Assembly: GCA_020434645.1 (NCBI GenBank)
Contig: JAGRAK010000057.1
Coordinates: 1 to 9,305, forward strand
Length of the DNA: 9,305 bases
Origin: Bdellovibrionales bacterium
GTDB taxonomy: Bacteria; Bdellovibrionota; Bdellovibrionia; Bdellovibrionales; UBA1609
Direction of reading: 5' to 3'
The position numbers and the translations under genes were made by a program. Below, in pieces: positions 6,104 to 9,305 of this stretch. The notes under the pieces are model-generated. The model was given only the letters and a program-made list of their open reading frames with translations. It made no database searches and was not told where the DNA came from. Positions within the stretch are counted from its first letter, which is position 1. Every line of letters starts with the position of its first letter.

Positions 6104-6760
6104 ATGAATTATTTTTTTACTATATTTATCGTTCAAATTATTGCGTTCTCTTCATATGGGGCGACTCCATCTGCTAGCCTTAAGGCATTTCAAAATATAA
6201 ATTTATCTTTTGATGTATCTAAAACTCCAATTGTGAAAGATTTGTCTGCCGATTTATTTCTACAGTGCTCAACTACCACCTCAGAGTGGGGCGGCGAATC
6301 TAGTACGCAAATCCGTTATGCTGATTTAAATTACACCTCTCAGGCAACTCGAGAAGGAAACGGGCAACCTGCAATTTTACTCTCATTACTTCAAGATGCC
6401 GAAGTCAAAGCCCCTGCCAAACGAAAGCTCTTAGATAAAAACTTCTGCGAAGCGTACATACGGGTTAACGTTCTTATTACAAATGACCTAGGCGAAGATC
6501 AACAGACCTACTTCACTGGGCACGTCGGCAGAGTTCGCTCTAAAAAAAGCAATACCGATATGACTCGTGAATTACTACAAAATTTATCAGGAGCATTTTC
6601 AATTCAGTACGTCTACGCTGGAACCTCTGGCCCAAACACAAAAATCTACAGCATAGAATTAACCCAGAAAACTCATAACAAGCAGCTAAACTGGGGGCAA
6701 GCGCTCGGATTTTACACCACAAACCCTTGCTCCCAACTTATTTCAAATTCGATAAACTAA
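6104..6760 (+). CDS. exported protein of unknown function, 218 aa
   Basis: The open frame extends upstream into purE (an ATG at 6041), but the start is best placed at 6104: AGGG lies 6 bases upstream and a signal-peptide-like segment begins there. That segment is MNYFFTIFIVQIIAFSSYG, with likely cleavage around SYGA / TPSAS. It has no basic residue before the core, which is unusual. The mature part of about 198 residues carries three cysteines (LQCST, NFCEAY, NPCSQL) and looks mainly beta-stranded. I do not recognise the family. It lies 10 bases after the purE stop, so it is the last gene of the EVE-grxC-purK-purE operon. No link to purine synthesis is evident. Its TAA is 3 bases from the stop of the convergent YfdX-like gene. 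Confidence 0.72.
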   Translation: MNYFFTIFIVQIIAFSSYGATPSASLKAFQNINLSFDVSKTPIVKDLSADLFLQCSTTTSEWGGESSTQIRYADLNYTSQATREGNGQPAILLSLLQDAEVKAPAKRKLLDKNFCEAYIRVNVLITNDLGEDQQTYFTGHVGRVRSKKSNTDMTRELLQNLSGAFSIQYVYAGTSGPNTKIYSIELTQKTHNKQLNWGQALGFYTTNPCSQLISNSIN

Positions 6761-6763
6761 ACT

Positions 6764-7642
6764 TTAGAACCACTCTTTTACTTTGTGAGACCAACTGCTC
6801 AACTTAGCCTCTGCCCTTTTAAGTAATGTGGGATCTTTTTTGTTCAGATTTTTTTCTATAACATCAATTTCATACCGAAGCGCCATAGCTTCACTTGCAC
6901 TCTTAGATAAGGTCTTATCTTTTTCTAACTTTTTAATTTCAGACTTCGCCGTTTTCAGTGCATATCTAGCATTGTCATACTGCTCACTCGTCACAAAATC
7001 TCGAGCTAGCACCACATTCGACCAGACTGTCCACACTGGGTCTGTAACGACAGTTCTTGACTGGAGAGCATCATTATACACTCCTTGAAGAGCGACCCTC
7101 GCCTCGTGAAAACTGCCCTTTTGCACATCTGCTTCTGCGGCCTTAACAGCTGAGTCCACCGCTTTTAAATTAAGAGCCAGACTTGATCTAACTAAAGATA
7201 TATTTTTAACTTTTATTTTTGGATTTTTTCGCCAACTATTTTTTTCGGCAAGCTGTCCCTCTAGGGATATATTATCTGAAACGGGCAGGTAATAATCACG
7301 TTCGACACCTTCGACTAAATATGTCGCTTTACCTATTTGAAAATCGAACATAGAAATCACCTCAGGGCTACTAGCCTCAAGAGAGCTGCATATTTTTTGA
7401 GCCTGAGTTAAATTAGCTGCCGCTTCTTTAGCAAGACCTAAATCAATAGCGAGTGCAGCAAGTGATAAATGCATCATGAGCGCATTAGTTGAATCAATCG
7501 TTTTTTCTTTCTCTTTATCTACACTTTGAATTTGTTTTGAAATTGGCAAGCCTTGAGTTGACGTAACGGGGCTCGCCACACCAATACTCAAGAAAGAAAA
7601 CGTGACTAAGCAAAATGTTAGAGCCTTTAATACTGACTTCAT
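6764..7642 (-). CDS. exported YfdX-like helical protein
   Basis: The 292-residue protein has a signal peptide (MKSVLKALTFCLVTFSFLSI, cleavage near GVA / SPV at 23-24), so the mature form should be periplasmic. The rest is strongly helical with two related helical parts: ALAIDLGLAKEAAANLTQAQ (64-83) and, after YYLPVSDNI (117-125), AVKAAEADVQKGSFHEARVA (165-184), followed by QYDNARYALKTAKSEI (221-236). The alternation of AL..A..L repeats, the YLPVS segment and the final ARxAL repeat resemble the YfdX family, whose E. coli member lies in an acid- and multidrug-response region and has no settled molecular function. The family call is from pattern memory, not a search. AAGGAGT (7648-7654) 5 bases before the ATG supports the start. 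It follows the NamZ-type gene by 129 bases and converges with the purine operon. Confidence 0.68.
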   Translation of the reverse strand: MKSVLKALTFCLVTFSFLSIGVASPVTSTQGLPISKQIQSVDKEKEKTIDSTNALMMHLSLAALAIDLGLAKEAAANLTQAQKICSSLEASSPEVISMFDFQIGKATYLVEGVERDYYLPVSDNISLEGQLAEKNSWRKNPKIKVKNISLVRSSLALNLKAVDSAVKAAEADVQKGSFHEARVALQGVYNDALQSRTVVTDPVWTVWSNVVLARDFVTSEQYDNARYALKTAKSEIKKLEKDKTLSKSASEAMALRYEIDVIEKNLNKKDPTLLKRAEAKLSSWSHKVKEWF

Positions 7643-7708
7643 AATATACTCCTTAGAAATGGGTTAAATACGAAATCCCTATAGGCTCGTGATAATTGAA
7701 TCATGTGA

Positions 7709-7740
7709 GGTTAGAATGTAGATTTCTCCACATTCAAACT
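7709..7740. repeat. inverted repeat in the gap between the NamZ-type and YfdX-like genes
   Basis: GAATGT (7714-7719) and ACATTC (7730-7735) form a perfect 6-bp arm pair around a 10-base centre. After one A/A mismatch the pairing extends through GGTT / AACT with one G-U. No U-run follows on either strand, so it is not a standard intrinsic terminator. It could be an operator upstream of the YfdX-like gene or an RNA hairpin. The rest of the 129-base gap (7643-7771) shows no promoter I would defend. Confidence 0.35.
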
Positions 7741-7771
7741 TTTCATGCGACTTGAGAACATATTTAAAGAA

Positions 7772-8977
7772 TTATTTATAAATAAGAAATGGTTTGCGCT
7801 CTAAAAGCCAGCGCTTCTCATCTTTTACAAGATGCCGCTCAAGGTCACCCCATTTGGCAGAAGAATCATCAACCCACTCACGCAAAAATGAGCTGCCACT
7901 TAAAATGTCTATGGGCATTTTAATTTTTTCATACTCATAAGGTGGAGAAAGCCACATATCATAATCAGGATACAGCTGCCTGACAGCTTTAAAGGCTGAT
8001 GCTACAATTCGATACGGCTTAAATGAATCATGCTTATAATTTTTTTGATCAATATGGATCTGAAAGCCTGAACAAAGTTTTTTAGTGTGCTTTTGAAATG
8101 TTGGTTCAAAAAAACAAGTTCTCAAACCCACATTTTTTAAATGCTGTGGGATCATTTTAGTCATTGCGCGTACGATCTTCTCGCCGTCGAAGCCTGGAGC
8201 CCCGAATAGCTCAAGAGGCCGGGTGGTGCCACGCCCCTCTGAAATTTTTGAACCTTCAATGAGCACTGTACCGGCATACATACGCGCCGTTGAAATATTG
8301 GGCATATTCGGGCTCGGGTTCACCCAAGACAACTCGCGCGCGTCCCAACCATAGCCAGGGGATTTTTTAATCTCATATCTCGTCATTGGCAGAACTTTTA
8401 ATTGAATATCTAAATTTTTATGAGACTTATACCAGAGCGCCGCCTCACCCAAGGTCAGCCCATGGCGCATTACAATTTCAGCTCCACCGACAAACGAAAA
8501 AAAGTGAGGATCAAGATAACTGCCCTCAACTGGTCGCCCGGCTGGATTTGGACGATCAAGAACCCATACCTCTTTACCTATACGTGCGCAATCCTCCATG
8601 ACATAGAACAATGTTGTGAGAAATGTATATATTCGGCAGCCTACATCTTGGAGATCAAATAATATAATATCAAAGTGCTCCAGCATTTTTGAAGTCGGCC
8701 GACGGACCTCTCCGTATAAACTAAAGATTGGAATTTTATATTTAGGATCTAAAAAATCCTCACTCTCAATCATATTGTCTTGTTTTTCACCCCTTAGCCC
8801 GTGTTGAGGACCAAAGGCGCAAGATAGCTGAATACCACCTTTTGATAGTGCATCCATCGTATGCACTAAATCTTTTGTAACCGAAGCCGGGTTGCCGACA
8901 ACTGCCACGCGCTTTGATTTTAAATACTTTTTGTATTTTGCGTTTGCTAGTAGATTTTCTAAACCAAGTCTAACCAT
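7772..8977 (-). CDS. namZ: NamZ-type exo-beta-N-acetylmuramidase (DUF1343/YbbC family)
   Basis: The 401-residue protein matches the DUF1343 family, whose Bacillus member NamZ removes terminal N-acetylmuramic acid from peptidoglycan fragments for cell-wall recycling. Conserved blocks in order: RVAVVGNPASV (23-33), FGPQHGLRGEKQDN (55-68), PIFSLYG (83-89), FDLQDVGCRIYT (107-118), LDRPNP (140-145), RHGLTLGE (171-178), PSPNMP (221-226), EGSKISEGRGTTRP (241-254). The C-terminal domain is present to the usual end. There is no signal peptide, unlike the secreted Bacillus protein, so it probably acts in the cytoplasm on imported fragments. Gln58 stands where I remember Glu (FGPEHG) in Bacillus-type members. 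The ATG has no good Shine-Dalgarno sequence, but the N-terminus VRLGLENLL fits the family. No other MurNAc recycling gene lies in the window. Confidence 0.9.
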   Translation of the reverse strand: MVRLGLENLLANAKYKKYLKSKRVAVVGNPASVTKDLVHTMDALSKGGIQLSCAFGPQHGLRGEKQDNMIESEDFLDPKYKIPIFSLYGEVRRPTSKMLEHFDIILFDLQDVGCRIYTFLTTLFYVMEDCARIGKEVWVLDRPNPAGRPVEGSYLDPHFFSFVGGAEIVMRHGLTLGEAALWYKSHKNLDIQLKVLPMTRYEIKKSPGYGWDARELSWVNPSPNMPNISTARMYAGTVLIEGSKISEGRGTTRPLELFGAPGFDGEKIVRAMTKMIPQHLKNVGLRTCFFEPTFQKHTKKLCSGFQIHIDQKNYKHDSFKPYRIVASAFKAVRQLYPDYDMWLSPPYEYEKIKMPIDILSGSSFLREWVDDSSAKWGDLERHLVKDEKRWLLERKPFLIYK

Positions 8978-9022
8978 AAAATAAGGCTAATTCGAGAAAT
9001 CAAATGTGGCAATCAAATAGGT

Positions 9023-9056
9023 CTACTTTCAATAATTAATCTTTTATTGAAAGTAG
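9023..9056. repeat. perfect 13-bp inverted repeat spanning the transporter stop codon
   Basis: CTACTTTCAATAA (9023-9035) and TTATTGAAAGTAG (9044-9056) are perfect reverse complements around the 8-base loop TTAATCTT. In the leftward transcript the first arm encodes the last codons of the TSUP gene and its TAA. Neither strand has a run of U after the stem and the stem is AT-rich, so this is not a classical rho-independent terminator. It could protect the 3' end of the transporter mRNA, act as a processing site before the NamZ-type gene, or be a regulator site. Confidence 0.6.
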
Positions 9057-9305
9057 AAATAAAATGCTCTGACGCCAACTAAAATTATGGTGACAGCCAG
9101 TACACGAAGTATAGCCTCGGGATTCACTTTTTTTGAAAAACGGCCGCCGATTTGTGCTCCAAAAATCATCCCCATACCGAGATAGGCAACAAATGGTTGC
9201 GAAATATCAAGCGAGCCCTTGCTATAATGCTGCAGAACAGCTGCAAGAGATGTAATGGCCAAAATAAATTGTGACGTGGCTGTTGCCATTCGAATCGGAA
9301 AGTTC
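9044..9305 (-). CDS. TSUP (TauE/SafE) family membrane transporter, C-terminal part
   Basis: Only the last 86 or so residues are in the window. The frame remains open past the ATG at 9287-9289 to the edge (NFPIR before MATATSQF), so that ATG is internal and the gene continues to the right. The visible part starts with the family motif ATATSQF and has three hydrophobic segments: FILAITSLAAVL, FVAYLGMGMIFGAQIGG and ILRVLAVTIILVGVRAFYFYF. The second segment, followed by a short basic loop (RFSKKVNPEAILR), matches the second-half repeat of TauE/SafE proteins, inner-membrane carriers linked to sulfite, sulfonate or other organic anion export. The substrate cannot be read from this part. Its stop codon lies inside a 13-bp inverted repeat, and the NamZ-type gene follows after 66 bases. 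Confidence 0.82.
   Translation of the reverse strand, partial: NFPIRMATATSQFILAITSLAAVLQHYSKGSLDISQPFVAYLGMGMIFGAQIGGRFSKKVNPEAILRVLAVTIILVGVRAFYFYFQ

Noticed and set aside
8978..9043. Promoter for the NamZ-type gene
   Set aside because: TTGATT boxes occur on the minus strand, but none has a -10 box at 16-18 bases.
9023..9056. Inverted repeat as a rho-independent terminator
   Set aside because: No U-run follows the stem on either strand and the stem is AT-rich.
1..9305. tRNA, rRNA, CRISPR arrays, insertion sequences, riboswitches
   Set aside because: I saw no repeat-spacer pattern, transposase-like protein, tRNA-like fold or known riboswitch signature; intergenic gaps are all under about 130 bases.

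Overview
The window is an ordinary-looking stretch of bacterial chromosome, moderately AT-rich and densely coded on both strands. It has no tRNA, rRNA, insertion sequence, phage gene or CRISPR array. The gene set fits a Gram-negative, Bdellovibrio-like or other deltaproteobacterial-type organism: a GreA/GreB-like factor of the KYDTRGLEASYLAGAQ type, class II fumarase, a THYN1-type EVE protein, split PurK and PurE, a NamZ/DUF1343 muramidase, a YfdX-like protein and several small exported proteins of unknown function. That placement is an inference from gene content only.

Left part (1-3666): the 3' end of a GreA/GreB-like gene runs rightward into the window and stops at 476, 11 bases short of a leftward cluster. 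Read in transcription order, that cluster is fumC (2290-3666), a LOG-family nucleotide phosphoribohydrolase starting on the base after the fumC stop (1717-2289), and two small exported proteins of unknown function (1154-1636 and 488-1141). A GC-rich hairpin over the LOG stop and a promoter-like sequence behind it suggest that the two exported genes may form their own unit. The fumC promoter is well formed (TTGACG, 18 bases, TATACT), and its -35 box ends one base before the start codon of the divergent EVE gene.

Middle (3747-6760): a tight rightward operon of five genes: EVE-domain protein, grxC, purK, purE and an exported protein of unknown function. Junctions are abutting, overlapping by 4, overlapping by 4, and spaced by 10 bases. 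PurK and PurE together convert AIR to CAIR in purine synthesis. The main oddity of the window is at grxC/purK. The conserved PurK N-terminus IGILGGGQLARM is encoded, but no ATG, GTG or TTG lies in frame ahead of it. An ATAA overlap with the grxC stop sits where an ATGA overlap would be expected, so purK probably starts on a non-canonical codon (ATA or ATT).

Right part (6764-9305): leftward genes for a TSUP (TauE/SafE) membrane transporter, cut by the window end, a cytoplasmic-looking NamZ-type exo-N-acetylmuramidase, and an exported YfdX-like helical protein. A perfect 13-bp inverted repeat spans the transporter stop codon. YfdX and the purine operon converge with only 3 bases between stop codons. 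I found no sign of a defence, mobile or secretion system. The points worth checking are the purK start, some corrected starts, the promoter and hairpin structures, and the NamZ FGPQHG variant.
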